A stretch of 64,000 bases of DNA from assembly GCA_019671005.1 (NCBI GenBank), contig CM033732.1, forward strand, positions 7,658,886 to 7,722,885, given 5' to 3'. The DNA comes from Hibiscus mutabilis. Lineage: Eukaryota > Streptophyta > Magnoliopsida > Malvales > Malvaceae. Shown piece by piece: positions 23,501-36,500 of this stretch. The number at the start of each line of letters is the position of its first letter. The first letter of the stretch is position 1. The notes under the pieces are model-generated. The model did not search any database, was not told the origin of the DNA, and saw only the letters and a list, made by a program, of their open reading frames with translations. A program made the translations under genes and the position numbers.

Positions 23501-26500
23501 CTAGAGCATGGTTTTACAGGTTTGCTAGAGCTATGGTTCAGAATGATTTCAAGCGAAGTCAAGCAGACCATACATTATTTAGCAAAGTCAATCTCCTAAT
23601 TGTGTATGTTGATGATATGATTATTACTGGGGATGACATAGAAGAAATAGAGAAGCTGAAAACTGTTCTAGCAAAGGAGTTCGAAACTAAGGACTTAAGA
23701 AGCCTTAGGTACTTCTTGGGAATGAAAGTTGCAAGATCAAAAGAAGGGTTAGTTATCAACCAAAGAAAATACATTCTAGATCTACTTACAGAAACCAAAA
23801 CGCTCGGGTGTAGACCAGCAGAATCTCCAATGGAACCAGGTTTGAAATTCAGTAAAGATGGAATGGGGAATCCAGTGAATAAAGAGTCCTACCAAAGGCT
23901 GGTAGGAAAACTAATCTACCTCTCACTCACCAGACCTGACATTGCATACTCAGTGAGTATAGTGAGTCAACACATGAGTTATCCTCGAGAAGAGCACATG
24001 GAGGCAGTCGATAGGATCCTGAGGTACCTGAAGTTTACACCAGGTCCGGGCTTATTTTCAGAAAACATCAAGACAGAACTGTGAAAGTCTACACAGACTC
24101 AAGCTGGGCAGTAGAACTAACAGATAGAAGGTTTGTGAGTGGCTACTGTACGTTTGTGTGGGGAAATCTGGTCACTTGGAGAAGTAAAAAGCAGGTTGTG
24201 GTATCTAGAAGCAGTGCAGAGGCGGAATTCAGAGCTATGACTCTTGGAATATGTGAGGGAATGTGGATTAAAAAGCTCCTCATTGAGTTAGAGTTGGATG
24301 GAAAATTAGAATTTGAGGTTTACAGTGATAGTCAATCAACAATGAGCATTTCCAAGAATCCAGTGCAGCACGACCAGACTAAACATATTGAAATAGATAG
24401 GCACTTTATCTATGAGAAGGTCAATAATGGAGTAATAAAGCTTCATTATATTCCTACCAAGAATCATCTTGCTGATATCTTCACCAAAGCACTTCCTAGG
24501 GCGACTTTTGATGAGTTTTCATCCAAACTAGGTGTACACAACATATACACGCCAGTTTGAGGGGGAGTGTGAGTTAATACGTGTATAATAGGAAGTCTAA
24601 CTCTATCCTAACTCTATCATAACTAAGTAGTTTAGTTATAATCTAACTCTATCATTGTAAAGGATAAGGTTAACTACTCTGTGTAAAACTCCTATGTAAA
24701 AGTCTATAAATAGACTTCTTCTCTTGTATATCGATATAACAAGAAGAGTATTCAAACTCTCTTTTCTACAATACGACTTGTCCTTAACTTACCAATCGGA
24801 ATCGCTACCCCTAAAAATACTACAAGGCCAGGATCAAGGCTCCACCTTAAGAGCAACGACTACTAGTTTTCCTTGTCATCAAGTGTAATTAAATTCATCC
24901 TAAAATTTTGCTTTACAAGTCACCCAAAACAAGTCCTCTTTCTGAATTATGTTAGTAGCAATATGTTTTAATATAAAAATGATTCTTGATATCCACAATG
25001 AATAAAAAACTACAACATTTTTTTAACTTGTTAAAAAGCCATAATAAGATTTAACAGGAAGCCAAAAAGAATTCATATTGTACAACAACAAAAGGTGTAA
25101 CTTTATATCACAATGTTAACCTAGCTCTCAATCCATCAAAATTTCATAGATTGATAATAAGTTATTTTCCATGCAAGGAGCCTTGAAAATTAACCCCAGC
25201 TAGATTTTTTTATGATCCCAATTTCGCAGTACAGACAGAAACTTCAAGCATTAAAAATTTTACTTCATGAGAACTAAGGAAATAATTTACCTCCACGACA
25301 TGACTAGCTCCAAAGAGCAATGCCACCTTTTTCTGGAATGAGTCTCCCTGCACCTGTATCATGGAGCACATCTAAGCATAAATATCAAACAGATAAAGTT
25401 GAATGCAATATACATGAAAGGGTGAATCATGTCAGTCAAATATCTGTTAACCCTCCCTTAAAAACAAAAGGAATATGTCATAAATTTCAGTGCGTGGAGA
25501 AATAATAGCAACTGTATTTATTTCTTTTCAGGGTACATTGTGAGTGACATCAACAGTGCAAAGCTGAAGTCATTCAAGATACAAGAAACTCACATTGGTA
25601 TGATCCTTAAATTTCAAAATTTTGAAGAATTCAATGGTAGTTTCTTAAAACACAGTACACTATTCTAATCAACTCCATCTCTGGTCAATACATCATCATA
25701 ATGCATAGAATGATAAGAGTCCTACTTTCCATCCTCGGGGCTCTCTCAATTCAATTTAAATTTTATAACCTTATGCTTTGACTTTTTACCTCCTGTTATT
25801 ATTTAGTGCATAGGAAAAAACATGTGAAACGCAGGTATATATGATGGCTAAAGGTCTGATACTTCAGGTCATTTAATCTTATAAAGACTCTACATCAAAC
25901 TATTCAAACATTTCCTCACTAGAAAACAATTGCATTAGTTGAAACCATACAGATTCTAGATATTCCCCATTTTGAATCAAAAAACTGAGAATAGGAATTC
26001 TCATAATTTCTTGTTGATGAAAATGATACAAAAATGATTTAACATTAATTGAAGTGGAAGTAAATCAAGGATAAAGTATGAAAATCCAGTCATGGACACA
26101 TACAGTAGCTCGGGTGGAATCCCATGAAAAGAATGTTGTGAAGAAGCAGGGCTCATTTCCTTCAGAAACTTTGTAAAGTGGAACATTCGGGGACAAACCA
26201 TCTAGAGACACAGCCAAGTCTATGTATTTCTGCAAATAACTTCTAAAATGAATAATGTGCATATTGGAAAGATACAAAAGGATAAAGGAACCAATGTTTT
26301 ATTTGTACCTGTCCAATTTCAAAAACATTTTGCTTTTCTTTGGCGTCCACTGATTGACCAACCCAAACAAACACTTCAGCATGTGTGTCAAGTATCAAAA
26401 TATCTTCTGTCAAGAGATCATCCTGAGAGAAATTGTAAACTTCCTCAACCTGCACGACAAAATGAAAACTTATACATAGAAGATACCTGGATTCCTGTAC

Positions 26501-29500
26501 GAGCAAGTGTAAATTACATCATAAAAAAACTCACCTCAAACTTTCCTAAGGCGTCAATGTGGAAGAAGAAAAAAAATCATGGAAAGAACAGTTAGAATGG
26601 TAATAACCTTCATTAACAACTGAAGCAGGAGTAAGAAATCTTAGAGTACGAATTTGAAAATAAAGCAATCAATCAAAAATAAGAAAAGACACCTTTATTA
26701 AGAGAGAAAGTGAACAAGTGGGGATCCCTGACAGTCTCTGTAGATGTCTTTTTGCTAGTATAACTTTGTTTCCCCCCAAGTGCAGACCAGAAGGCATTGC
26801 TCTCTGTTCCTTCTTTAGCATGTTTAAGAGCAACTCCAGGCTGAATGCAAAAGAAGATGAATAGATGATTGATTGAAATGGGTGAAGGAGTTGCTTGAAA
26901 GAACTAACAGTACTATTATTGACTTTTATCATTTAGGAGAAAACCATAAGTAAAATGCCTTCTAGAAATATACAATATACAAGAGACGAAATACAGCAAC
27001 TAAATGTTTAATTTTCGGTATATTTTACCTTGCCCCACAATGTATTCAGTAGAAATTCAAAGGGAAGAAAGTTGCAAATACCTAACCAAGTCTCAAAAAG
27101 CAGAAAATAGGTACAATAATCTGAATTGTGATCAAACAAAAACTTGACTAAAACGCTCAAAAAGTGCTGTTATCATTACAATAATTAAATATTACCATTT
27201 GATTAGTACAGGATATATAGCATATATTCCTGCTATTACATTCTCTAGCTGTAGTGATTAATTAGTCCACTTGAGTTGTTGGAACTTAGATACTAGACTG
27301 TAACCGTATAAGTCATTTTCCAGGTTTCCCAAAAAAATCAATGTGCTTTAATCTTTTCACAACCAAGGCCAAAAGAACTTCTACGAGTATACCTTCAGAA
27401 ACTCTGCAACTTTTGCAGCTAATTGCTGCTGTTCAAAAGTACTTTGATTCCCATGCCAAGTATAAATTGAAGATCCAGATTGCAAGAGGAAACACTTGGT
27501 CGAATCTAATGATGTTGCCACCTAAACAAAAGTTTTCAAAAAATAAAAGGCATTGCTGTTAGGTTACGAAAGGAATAACTGTGCTGCACACAGCATCACA
27601 ACAAACTGCGGGAATACAGTCATCATCACAAATTTGATGTCAAATAAATTAGCTTGCATCTAATGGAGAGAGAATGAAGATTGCATTCGTGTTCCCCTTC
27701 TGTTCTTTTCAACATCTCATAATTGTATTCGCAAATAAGATCACCTTAGCAGGGGAAACAAATTTCTTTTATAACACTAATGAACTAAAAGCCAAGGAAA
27801 TTATGAGTAAGCTTCATTGACTAAATAAATAATGTCATTATAGTTAGTAAAAGCATAGCAAAAGGATTTTTCGTCATTGCTTGAGAGAATAGCAGAAGGG
27901 ATGGAAACTTCAATAGACAAGATGAATACTATAATGCTTTTTTATGTGCATCAAATTATGAATACAATAATGCTTTTGGAAGTGTGATAGGAAGAGATCA
28001 ATCTCCCCGCTTCCAGAATTAAAAAAGAAATCTCAAATTTTTTGAGATAGGGAAGGTCTTTAAAGCTAGAACAAAACAATGAGATCTTTTTGATGCATCA
28101 AATTTTGTAGATGAAACAAGCAATTCCTCATTGGGAAAAGAAGATAGAACCATTCAATTGTTTGCCTGTTAACTTGACGAACTTTTAATCAAATTCCTCA
28201 AAATCAAACAGAGGTTCAACTATCCACTTTCAGTGCAAATTGAATAACGTGTTGCATCAAACAAGGCTCTACAGTTAATGGTGTCAACAGGAAATGTTAG
28301 GGTCTACAATGTACTTACATGCAAAAATAAATAAATAAATAAATTGAACTAGTGATTTGTATGTAAGTTTTAAGGGGGGAAAACATCCATGCATGGGAAA
28401 TTCAAAACCCGCCAAACATAATTTAAAAGGCAAAAAATTGACAAAATAACCAACTAATACATACAGCATCAACTTGCAATGCTTTATTATTGTGCACGTA
28501 GGTTCCTGCAATCTGAAATAGAGCAACACAATCTGCATTATAGGTTTCATCTGTCAAGCCTTTGTCTGCTATACTCCTTTTATAACCAGTGCTTAGACCA
28601 CCCTAGGTAGGAATCAATAATAGGAAAATTAATCAATACCATCCAAATCTAAACCAAAGACTCTCAAGCAGTTCGAAATGAGATTCTAAATTTTGAGGTC
28701 AAATTGAATACCTTAAGGACCACCATAGGCTGGAAAAGTGCAATGAATTGCGGTGGCTCTTTACCTTCAAACACTCGACCCTGCAAGAAACATATATTAG
28801 CAACACAATCATTAGAATCATCGTATTCAACCAAAGGAAATATTTTACCTGGATAGGCCTCCCCTTAAGCGAGTTAAACATTGTATTAGCCAACCGTGCA
28901 GCCATCTTTTGGTCCTCCTGATTTAAGAAATTTGTATAGTTTTAGCAAATAATATAGAAGGAACGAACATCCCCTGAATAATGGTCCATCAATTTCACAT
29001 GTATCTACATAAGCATCTCTTACTTCTATACAAAAAAACATCGAGGAATGGAAAAAGAGGGGATTCAGATCCAATGCAATTGGAAGTGCTTCAAGTGTGA
29101 AAAGAGAGAAAAACTAATGATAAATGAATTGGCAGCTTAAGAATCCAAATTAGGTGGTGATCCAACTTTACAATGTGCATGAAATAAGGAAGGCAACTCT
29201 TAGATTCTATATCAGTGGTAGCCTAGTAGGCACTCATATTGGAGGCATATCTACGTTACAAGCAACTCATAGTGGCAGCAGTCTAGTCCATATTTTTTAA
29301 CATCCAACTCCACTGTTTCACATTGCTATGTGACTGAAGTTCTATCATGAACAAAGAGTTGAAGGTGAATGACTGAAAGGGCAAGGGCAAATTGTGCAAC
29401 ATATTTCATACCAAGAACAATAAATTACCTCAATGCTATCCTTTCCAATCCAACAGCATAGAAAGTAATCTTCTTTCCTCTCACCCCAGTGGTAGGTATA

Positions 29501-32500
29501 AAGCACAATGTAGCAGTCTCCAATATAGAATTTACCAACATCCTCTTTTGGCAATGGTGTCTTGGCACTGCCATTGATGCACCATACCTGAAAAACAAGC
29601 AACACTGTATTTGAGTGAAGAGATTTGATCTTTTAAGTCAAATGGCATAACCCAGGCAGACTATTAACTCAACCTCCATCTTTCCACTGCCTTCAAGTAA
29701 AGGAGGAACTTCTTCATTTACGGGAGCACTTTTGATCATCCCCTTGACACCAGCTCCTTGTTGTTTCAGCAAAGCTAGAAGTAGAAAAACACCATTCGAC
29801 AATATTAACCACAAAATATAATAGTGTAATTTGCAACTTAGTAATTGATCCCTACCAGCTACTTTTCCTCTTCCCTCCTCAGAACCAACAGTTGTGGTCC
29901 CTGCAGGCCAAGAATCAAAGTTGGACTTGAATGAATTGTTTTCATACCCTTGAATGACACGGGTAATGCGTGTTGTTTTCGGTCTTTGCTGGCCACCAAC
30001 AAAGTCCTGGAGATGAAAGGTTGAGAATGAGAATTCATGTTCTTAAAATACAAGAAGAAATCAAAACCATGTCTCAAGCTCTACCTCAGCAACTTGACAG
30101 GCAGCTTTTCTGTCATCTACTTGTGTCACCCGTCCAACCCATACAAAAACCTCAGCACCACAGTCTAGTAGATAGCATTTGTTGTTTTCCAATAGGCCTT
30201 TTGATAATTCCCCTCCTACGATCTTCACCTCACCATCAGTTATGCTACAGGAACCAATGATTCCAAATTAGCAATTGATAAGACATATACCTCAAAATAA
30301 AATAGAAACAGAAATAATATTCAACTCAAAAGGTTTTCAACTTCCTACTTAAAATCGCCCCTAAAAGGATGCACTGCATTAAAACAATCATACAACAAAA
30401 GATAGTTCAGTTCACCTATAATACATATAATAATGATGACAATAAAAGTAGTTTTAAAGCTGTTCGGAGAAACTCTAAGCTTAATAAGTTAATTTATTCT
30501 CTCCAGAGAAATTGTCTGAACATAAGAAGGCTTTCTAAGGTCCACTCTGAATATCCTTTTCTCCTTATCCTTTTTGACAAAGAATAAAGGCAATTGACAT
30601 AAGATTATGAATAAAATAATAACACTGTCTTGCGACTTCTCGTAATCACAACATTCTCGTTAACAAATTAAAAAACTTGATTTTGTATTTCTTGCAGCAT
30701 AAAGATAATTGCTTGGAATTCCACAACATATGAAAAACATAAGACATTGAACAAATTGGATAAACTAAAAAGAAGGGGCCTAGAGGTTGAATTAATAGGT
30801 AACGGTTACCATAACGCCATTAATTAAGACTTTAGCGTTTATATTTGCCACATTAGAATAGCTTGAGTTTAAGAACTGTGGGTAATAAATTAAATGTGAT
30901 ACAGAAATATGTGAAAGATTAAGGATTTTGAGTATATAAAAAAAGCCTTAGATGTGCGTGCAGCAAGGAGAAAACAAGTTACAAGTCCTATTGCAGTCTT
31001 CCAAATCCATGAACAGTCGCTTAATTTTCTGTTATGCTTTAGTAAACTGGTTGCAATCACTAATAAACTAAATTATAATTACCAACATATAAATAAGATG
31101 CATAGTGTTTGCATCTAGTTCTAGAAAAAATTTAAAGGCACCTGAATCTTCATTTCGCCACTAGTAAAAAGAAACATAAAAATACCTATAAAGTTTAGCA
31201 GGAGTAGTCTCGGGAATAACATCATCTTCACTGTGAATTTTCTTTCCTATTGGAGCAAAACCACCAAACAGAACCCAAAACTCACCAGAGTCGGATTCGG
31301 TGTCCAATTTTCCATCATCTGCAGAGTGATTACATTAATGTATATTTAGGTAAAGGTCCAAAATGTACCAGTCTCAGAGTAAAATAAATAAACCTTTCAC
31401 GCAATTCAATTAGTACTCATAGATTTGTAGAAAAGTGGGAAAAACAGCATCGTTAATACAGTAAATTCATAAACCGTTACCAACAATTGCAACATCACAC
31501 ATTCCATCATGATACTTTTCCTTTAAGAACTGAATAACCTCTAATGCCTTTGCCCTTTCCTGAATATTAGAGTTGGCACCATTGAACTGATAAATCTTAT
31601 TTTGAGTGTCTAGGATAAAAACATCATCATGATTCAGTGACGATCGAGCAAAAGGAACCTGAAGAGAGCATAACACAACATGGTATTCAGTTGATCCTCA
31701 ATAGTCTCGATAAATACCATATAATTAGTTCAAGGAGATTTTTGTTTCTTGCTTCTTTCTATCCATACTCATCAAACCCATTTTTTTCTGATCCTTCAAT
31801 AAAAATATCCATTTTCTTCATAAAAAATAGGAGGTAGAACCGATAAAGATTTCTTTTTCGATTCATCCATATGTAGTGAACGACAAATACCTGCTTCAAT
31901 CTAACAACTCGCTTTCCTTTACAAACATATAACCGCTTTTCAAACTCTTCTTCTTCTGGCTTTTTAAATCCAGAAGCAATGCCACCTTCTAATGGGATAA
32001 TGCAAGGTTTAAAGTATGACAAAAATTTGTCAGATTCGTGGCCTTGAAGTTCCCTGTGCTGCACTGCACGCCCTCCTAGTACTGCATCCAGCTCAATTGT
32101 TTTGATAGCAGCCGTTCCAGCCTCATCCTGAATGTGACAAAATGATCTCAAATGATGTCTTAGTTCATTTGAAGGCGCATTTAAATCCTGAACAAATTAA
32201 GAAGAGTAAAAGTAAATGCAGCAGAAACACACCTGCGTAGTATCTTTACCAATCCAGAAGTGTATATCATATAGATATGAACCACCATTGCTAGATGTTG
32301 TCTACAAAAATGCATATAAAAGAAGTGATTGAGACATTAAAAAAAGCAGTAAATCACCTTGAATGAATTATCTTGGCCCAGAATAAGGTAAAAAGAAAAT
32401 GCATGTACTGCCGGTGTGCGTCCACACAAAATAGAGAAAACAAGAGAAACAGAATCTTCACCTGTAAGACAATATAAGAATCCCCCGTATAGAACTTTCC

Positions 32501-32878
32501 ATAGTCAGACTTTGGCAACGGAACTGGCTGAAAATTCTCAATACGCCAGATTTCAGTCCCACTATAAGATGTCAAGTGCAACAGTCTTTATGCAAGAAAC
32601 TAGCAGCATATATATATGGAACATAAGCACACATCTAAAAAAAAGCAAAAAAGCATGTCATTATTCGTTTTCGTGGTGGTGTTGGAAAAATAATTGATTC
32701 TGGCCTCTCTTATCAAAAGTTAAGTTTAAATAAATATATATACTCTTATATGATAAAGTTTAAAAAAAAATGTCAAGTACATAAATTCACAACTCATTAT
32801 ATGCCCTTCATCTTAAGGATACGGTTTTTGACCCACTCCTTGAAATGCAGGATCCAGAACATTTGCAGTGCTAGACAT
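17515..32878 (-). CDS. VLN: Villin, actin-bundling protein (VLN2/VLN3-like), 23 coding exons
   Basis: Exons, in transcript order: 32823-32878, 32462-32561, 32233-32301, 31891-32127, 31481-31658, 31186-31318, 30085-30244, 29856-30006, 29674-29774, 29429-29587, 28849-28917, 28712-28780, 28465-28602, 27393-27521, 26693-26840, 26535-26545, 26309-26449, 26104-26229, 25291-25353, 19666-19767, 18093-18348, 17712-17929, 17515-17628. All junctions are GT-AG. The total is 2,928 nt (975 residues), the usual length for plant villins. Six gelsolin repeats span roughly residues 20-735: EIWRIENF and GKFYTGDSYIVLQ open G1, CYLLDCGAEVFVWVG is in G3, GKFYIGDCYIVLYTYHWGE in G4, and TEDILILDTHAEVFVWVGQ in G6. 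A low-complexity linker follows, then the headpiece (about 916-975) with KRREAYLSDKEF and a Lys-rich end KKKKVDLF. Villins bundle, cap and sever actin filaments in the cytoplasm. No stop or frameshift was found, so it looks functional. Confidence 0.95.
18093..18348 (-). other. Villin exon 21, linker with QRA-AAL repeats
   Basis: Together with exon 20 (19,666-19,767) this exon encodes three related units: QRASALAALSSAF in exon 20, the same again in exon 21, then QRAAAVAALSAVLTAEKK. Repeats of this type between the sixth gelsolin repeat and the headpiece are a family feature of VLN2/VLN3-class villins, as far as I recall, so this is not a new duplication. Confidence 0.85.
19885..20103 (+). repeat. 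Copia-1 5' LTR
   Basis: 219 bp, TG...CA ends. It contains TATAAATAG at about 20,037-20,045 as a likely promoter TATA box, and a short inverted repeat (AAGAAGAGTATTC / CTTCTCTTGTATA region) near its 3' end. Confidence 0.92.
20104..20118 (+). other. Copia-1 primer binding site
   Basis: TGGTATCAGGTTAGG directly abuts the 5' LTR. The first nine bases match the initiator-Met tRNA 3' end used by plant copia elements. Confidence 0.85.
20177..24560 (+). pseudogene. Copia-1 gag-pol polyprotein, multiply broken
   Basis: Gag starts at ATG 20,177 and has stops at about 20,300, 20,441 and 20,557 and again at 20,885. A zinc knuckle (CDHCKKAGHVMDQCW) is readable near 20,945-20,990. A frame at 20,974-21,993 carries the protease (DSGASDHM), the pre-integrase HHCC part (HLRLGH, CEVCQMTKH) and the integrase start. 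A frameshift near 21,900 moves integrase to 21,897-22,658 (VSDNGSEYL; TPQQNGVAERKNRHLLE). RT is damaged at 23,040-23,400, then resumes at 23,407 (NRSLYGLKQSPRAW; LIVYVDDMIITGDD). RNase H runs to 24,560 (KVYTDSSWA; SRSSAEAEFRAM; ADIFTKALP). It cannot make a full polyprotein. Confidence 0.92.
24568..24770 (+). repeat. Copia-1 3' LTR
   Basis: 203 bp, nearly identical to the 5' LTR apart from a 16-bp deletion and a few substitutions. It is followed by the ATACG target duplication. Confidence 0.92.
24776..25290. other. Remainder of villin intron 19
   Basis: Non-coding. I checked it for an extra villin exon between exons 19 and 20 and found none that splices in frame and resembles the family. Confidence 0.6.
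26535..26545 (-). other. Villin 11-nt microexon (exon 16)
   Basis: GAAAGTTTGAG on the minus strand is bounded by an AG acceptor (CGCCTTAG) and a strong donor (GTGAGT). It completes Gly-Lys-Phe-Glu between exon 15 (ending LNKG) and exon 17 (starting VEEVYNF). Because 11 is not a multiple of three, skipping it would shift the frame into the sixth gelsolin repeat. Confidence 0.9.
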
Positions 32879-32943
32879 TTCTCAGCGTTCTTTATTGATG
32901 ATTTCTCAAGCAAAAATACAATTGATCAACTTGAGAATCCAAC
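32823..32943 (-). other. Villin exon holding the start codon and end of the 5' UTR
   Basis: A CATGCAG acceptor at 32,944 opens the exon. After 65 nt without any ATG comes the start at 32,878 (GAGAAATGTC). The first codons read MSSTANVLDPAFQGVGQK, the typical villin amino terminus, which supports this start. Confidence 0.85.
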
Positions 32944-33231
32944 CTGCATGAGTCAGGAAGTTGCATAAAACTTGCTGGAGAAATACAGGTAGCTTATCAA
33001 GCACTAAAAAATTAAGTCAGTACAAATATTTAAAAAAATAAAAAAGAAACTTATTCATCAATGCTTACAATAGTTTAAGTCAGTTAAAATCATGTTCCTA
33101 TTTCACAGTGCACTAATAAGCAGAAAATAAAATATAACAGTGAAATAATCAGGGCCATAGCAGAAAACAGAGTGAGTTTCTTGTTATAACAGCACCGATC
33201 AAAAAGAAGTCACAGCTTTCACAATATTCAG

Positions 33232-33340
33232 TTGGTCTAGTGGGATGAGGCATTAGATCCCTTAAGCAAGGTCAGGAGTTCGAATCCTAGCGTTGTGAAT
33301 GGAGAAAAACTGGGTTGGGAGGGTCACCCCATAATGGTGC
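33232..33340 (+). mobile_element. tRNA-derived SINE, left part (split by Copia-2)
   Basis: A pol III A box (TGGTCTAGTGGG, from 33,233) and B box (GGAGTTCGAATCC, 33,275-33,287) are spaced as in tRNA-derived SINEs. The body continues across the Copia-2 insertion at 38,813-38,879 with CCCGATCTGGATTAGTC and ends in a short poly(A) run. The joined SINE is about 176 bp. The flanks ATTCAG and ATTCAG (before 33,231 and at about 38,889-38,894) are a candidate target duplication. Confidence 0.8.
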
Positions 33341-33550
33341 TGTAGGAATATACGTGCAAGGAAATAGATTAAATTAAGGATTATGTGATTATTTCTTGTA
33401 GTTACAATCCCTTACTTTAAGGGATTATATCTTTCCCTAGAATTAGTCTCTTTCCTAACTTAGAGTTTCCTAAGGTAGAGATATAGCTTGTATATAAATA
33501 TGTAACAAATCCTTTTGATTGAAATAAGAGAATTACTCTGATTTACTACA
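33341..33550 (+). repeat. Copia-2 5' LTR
   Basis: 210 bp, TG...CA ends. It has TATATAAATATG near 33,490-33,501 as a likely TATA box and abuts the primer site at 33,551. Confidence 0.92.
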
Positions 33551-33590
33551 TGGTATCAGAGAAGGTTTCGACCATTCTAAATCCCAATCG

Positions 33591-36500
33591 ATGGTCAATA
33601 CTTCTTCTACTGAGTTTACATCCTCACCAGAATTTGTTTTTGGTTCTGATGATCTTCATGAATCCTCAAATCTGGTCATTACTTGCCATCGATTGAATGG
33701 TAATAATTATCTCGAATGGTCTCTATCGGTGAAAATCTTCCTTGCGGGGCGAGAAAGATTGGGATATGTCACTGGGGACATTGAAAAACCTACTGTTGGA
33801 GCCTCTGGTTATGCCAAATGGATGCGAGAAAACAGTCAGGTAATGACGGGGCTTATTAATTCTATGTCTCCTAGTGTGGGTCGTAACTTTCTTCTTTATC
33901 AAACTGCGGCTGCTATTTGGCATGCTGCTCAAGAAACTTATTCTAGCACAGACAACATCTCTGAATTATATGGGATTGAAAGCCAGGCCGCAGCTCTCAA
34001 ACAAGAAGGGATGACTGTCACTTTATACTAGAACACCCTCAATGCCCTATGGCAGCAGCTTGATCTGTATGATCAAAACGAATGGCAGAATCCAGCCGAT
34101 GCTGCCCTTTTCCAGAAAATCACTACTCAGAAGAGGATTTTCCAATTCCTTTAGGGACTTAATAAGGAATTAGATGAAGTTCGTGGCAGAATCCTTGGAA
34201 CTTCTCCCCTTCCATCGATTGGAGAAGTGTTTTCCACAGTCAAGAAGGAAGCTAGCAGAAGAATTGTCATGCTTCCTGAACCCCCCTCTGTTAAAGAATT
34301 TGCCATGCTTACCCAAGCATCCTCCAACTCACATAAAAAGGGACGGCCTTGGTGTGATCACTGCAAGAAACCAGGCCATTCCAAAGAAAAGTGTTGGAAC
34401 CTTCATGGTAAACCAGTTGACTGGAAATCCAAGTCCTCTACAACAAATCAGTCCACCTCAACTTCTGCCACTACTATTTCTACTTTCACCAAGGAACAAA
34501 TTGCAGATCTTCAGAGGATGTTTAGTCAATTAGCTGGGCCTCGAGCGGGTAATCTAGCCATGGTTGAATCAGAAGGTAAAATCTTTTCTACAGCCCTTCT
34601 TTCTCAACAGTTGACTCCCATTTGGGTCCTTGACTCCGGGGCTTCAGATCACATGACTAGAAACATGACATTGTTTAAAACTTTTTCAGCTACACTTGGT
34701 AGGGCTATTAAAACTGCAGATGGTTCCCTTTCCCAGATTCATGGACATGGTTCTATCTCTCTCAATAAAAATCTGCTTCTTGAAAATGTCCTATTTGTAC
34801 CTGATCTTACTTGCAACCTCATATCTGTCAGTAAACTTTCGAAGGATTTACACTGTGCTATCAATTTTAATGAATCTAGTTGTACTTTGCAGGCACTGGA
34901 CATGAAGAAGATGATTGGCAATGCTAGCTTACATAATGGCCTCTATATCCTAAATGGTCCTCCATCAACTTTCAAACAGACACCTTCTACTTCTTTCACA
35001 ACCTTAAATAAAATTGATACTGTTATGTTATGGCATTTTAGGTTAAGGCATCCTAATTTTCAATATCTTACAAAGTTATATCCTTCTCTTTTTATTAATA
35101 AAAAACCACATTTGTTTAAATGTCATATTTGTTCTCTTGCTAAACATACCAAAGCATCTTATTCCTTAGTTTTAAAGGGCGCTAGGCGCTCCGAGGCATA
35201 AAGAGCCCTTGGAGCCGAGGCGCTAGGCGAAAGCGCTCGCCTTTCGTAGGTGAGGCGCCCTTTTATGCTAAAAATTTATAAATCAATCCTATAATATATT
35301 TTATACTTAAAAACATGATAATTATATTATAAATGCTAGAAGATCAAAATATTTCCATTAGATGTAAATTTCCAAGCTATTAAAAATAAATATTTTAAAA
35401 TATTGATAAATTTATATTATTTGAATATACAATTTTAGTATTTTACTTAAATTAATAAACATTTATAAATAAATTTTATTATATTATATTAATTTACAAA
35501 AAAAATTAATATTAAAATTAATTTTTTTGTCTAGATTTATCAAGTCACAAAATTAATAATACAAAACAATATAAGAGGGATGATGACCATCCATTTTTAA
35601 AGTTAGTTGGTTTTATTTTTGAGTTTGAGCCATTATTTTTAGACTAAATGTAATGGGCTTATCACCAACCCATTTTTTATTTTTAATTTAAAAAAATTCA
35701 TGTAAACCCTAGTATTTTTAAACCTAGCAGCAGCCTCTTTCCTAAACTCCTAATTCATTGCTGCTGCCGCCGCCGTTCTCACATTCTCTCAGAACATCTC
35801 ACCATTTTTCTTCTTCTCCAAGGTTATCCTTCATGAATCCTTCAACTTTCCTTTATTTTCTTCATTTCCCGTTCCGACCCAAAGCCCAACCACACGGCTG
35901 CTTTGAACTTTATCATGGCTGTTTAGAAAGCGTCAGAAGCGCAGCGCCTTGCGCCTCTGCAAAAAGCGCGCGCCTTGCACCGCCCAGCATCGCTTCTCTT
36001 CTCTTCCCTCGCCTCGCCTTTGCCGGTGGAGGCGTTTTTCACGTCGCCTCACTGCGCCTAGCGCCTTGGGCGTGCCTAGGCGAGCTTTTTTAAACTAAGT
36101 CCTATTCACCGTCTAAATATAAGCCTTCACGCCCGTTTTCTTTGATCCATAGTGACATTTGGGGCCCTTCTAGAGTGAAGAATACTAATGGTTGTAAATG
36201 GTTCATTACATTTATCGATGACCATAGTAGACTAACTTGGACTTATTTAATGAGAGACAAATCTGAAACTTCTGTCATATTTGAGAGATTTTATACCATG
36301 GTTGACACCCAGTTTCATTCCAAAATTCAACTTTTTCATTCTGATAATGGTAGTGAATTCTTTGCTACATCGTTGGGTGATTTTTTCAGAACAAAAGGAA
36401 TAGTTTAAATAAGTTCTTGTGTTGATACTCCACAACAAAATGGCATTGTCGAGAGAAAAAATAGACACCTTCTTGATGTTACCCGTTCTCTTCTATTCAC

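Larger units (their letters stand above)
19885..24770 (+). mobile_element. Copia-1 LTR retrotransposon in villin intron 19
   Basis: A 4.9-kb Ty1/copia element lies antisense to villin. LTRs at 19,885-20,103 (219 bp) and 24,568-24,770 (203 bp) begin TGTGAGTTAATACG and end TTTTCTACA. ATACG is duplicated at 19,880-19,884 and 24,771-24,775. A primer site TGGTATCAGGTTAGG follows the first LTR (initiator tRNA-Met type) and TTTGAGGGGGAG precedes the second. The 3' LTR lacks 16 bp (around GAGTCCAATCCTAATA) present in the 5' LTR. Its size and short LTRs would suit a small copia lineage such as Ale, but I did not test that. Stops and frameshifts throughout make it defective. Confidence 0.95.

Noticed and set aside
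24776..25290. A possible extra villin exon between exons 19 and 20
   Set aside because: No segment has matching splice phase and family resemblance, and the direct join VVE-VKSNGN fits the family and keeps the frame.
33232..33290. A tRNA gene (A and B boxes present)
   Set aside because: It does not fold as a complete tRNA and continues into a SINE body with a poly(A) tail.
35758..36093. A 111-codon frame as a captured host gene in the hAT-type element
   Set aside because: Low-complexity Ser/Pro/Phe/Leu and GC-repeat translation without a recognisable domain.
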